Origin: Buchnera aphidicola (Pemphigus immunis)
Lineage (GTDB): Bacteria; Pseudomonadota; Gammaproteobacteria; Enterobacterales; Enterobacteriaceae
DNA: 64,000 nucleotides
Reading direction: 5' to 3'
NCBI RefSeq assembly: GCF_964059115.1
Contig: NZ_OZ060408.1
Coordinates: 533,570 to 597,569 of the forward strand
The notes beneath the pieces were generated by a model that ran no database searches, was not told the DNA's origin, and was given only the letters and a program-made list of their open reading frames with translations. Below are positions 63,775-64,000 of the stretch, piece after piece. The translations under genes were made by a program, and so were the position numbers. Each line of letters begins with the position of its first letter. The stretch's first letter is position 1.

Positions 63775-64000
63775 TATTAAAAATCTCTTATATATACAGA
63801 TATAGAAGATAAATATTTCTCAGTATTTTTATATTTTTTAATGTTTATCAATTATGGAATATTTTTTATTTTTTTTATGATATTTAATTATTTTTTTTAT
63901 GAATAAATGATATATTTTAAAATTATTATATCTTAATTTTTTTTAATTTCAAGTTTTTTGTTTATTGATATTTATATTTTATTAATTGATAATTATTTTT
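63775..64000. other. Right edge, upstream of der; no gene seen
   Basis: These 226 T-rich bases hold the der upstream region on the minus strand. No part of a neighbouring gene is recognisable before the window ends. Confidence 0.5.

Overview
The window is a very AT-rich, gene-dense bacterial chromosome segment. It contains single-copy housekeeping genes, no insertion sequences, phage genes, rRNA or CRISPR, and proteins that align closely with Escherichia coli counterparts. Gene content and order (deoB-deoD, prfC, ssb, dnaB, gshB, ruvX, hemW, trmB, mutY, purA, hflK-hflC, miaA-mutL, pgi, hslVU, fpr, dapF, cyaY, hemCD, rho, trxA, rep, ilvC, ilvD, tRNA-Trp, iscS, iscU, hscB, fdx, der) point to an aphid endosymbiont of the Buchnera aphidicola type. 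This is an inference from gene order and reduction; I cannot name the aphid host. I see no self-contained novel system. The unusual content is genome-reduction biology: a homopolymer frameshift, a rare start codon, one lineage-restricted orphan gene, broken operons and a relocated leucine cluster.

Layout. 0-8.3 kb: first codons of aroB, then aroK, tRNA-Ser, deoD/deoB, prfC, ansA, nfuA and bioH. 8.3-19 kb: ssb, a 1.16-kb empty stretch, dnaB, gshB, ruvX, hemW, trmB, mutY, yggX, sbcB, tRNA-Asn and tRNA-Ile2. 19-32 kb: pyrE, dut, cysQ, the rpsF-rpsR-rplI ribosomal operon (without priB), purA, hflC/hflK, miaA/mutL and pgi. 32-45.5 kb: orn, tRNA-Gly, rpmE, hslVU, fpr, an orphan 406-residue protein, rsmJ (frameshifted), a YnfM-like MFS transporter, dapF, cyaY, hemC/hemD and a tRNA-Arg/His/Pro cluster. 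45.7-64 kb: rho, trxA, leuABCD, rep, ilvC, ilvD, tRNA-Trp, an iscS-iscU-hscB-fdx remnant of the isc operon, and der.

Functional themes. leuABCD, ilvC and ilvD supply branched-chain amino acids, dapF supplies lysine/peptidoglycan precursor and aroK/aroB the aromatic pathway, as expected of a nutritional symbiont. The iron-sulfur and heme genes (iscS, iscU, hscB, fdx, cyaY, nfuA, yggX, hemC, hemD, hemW) form a second theme. Replication, repair and translation genes make up most of the rest. Long intergenic stretches are AT-rich and mostly featureless apart from inverted repeats.
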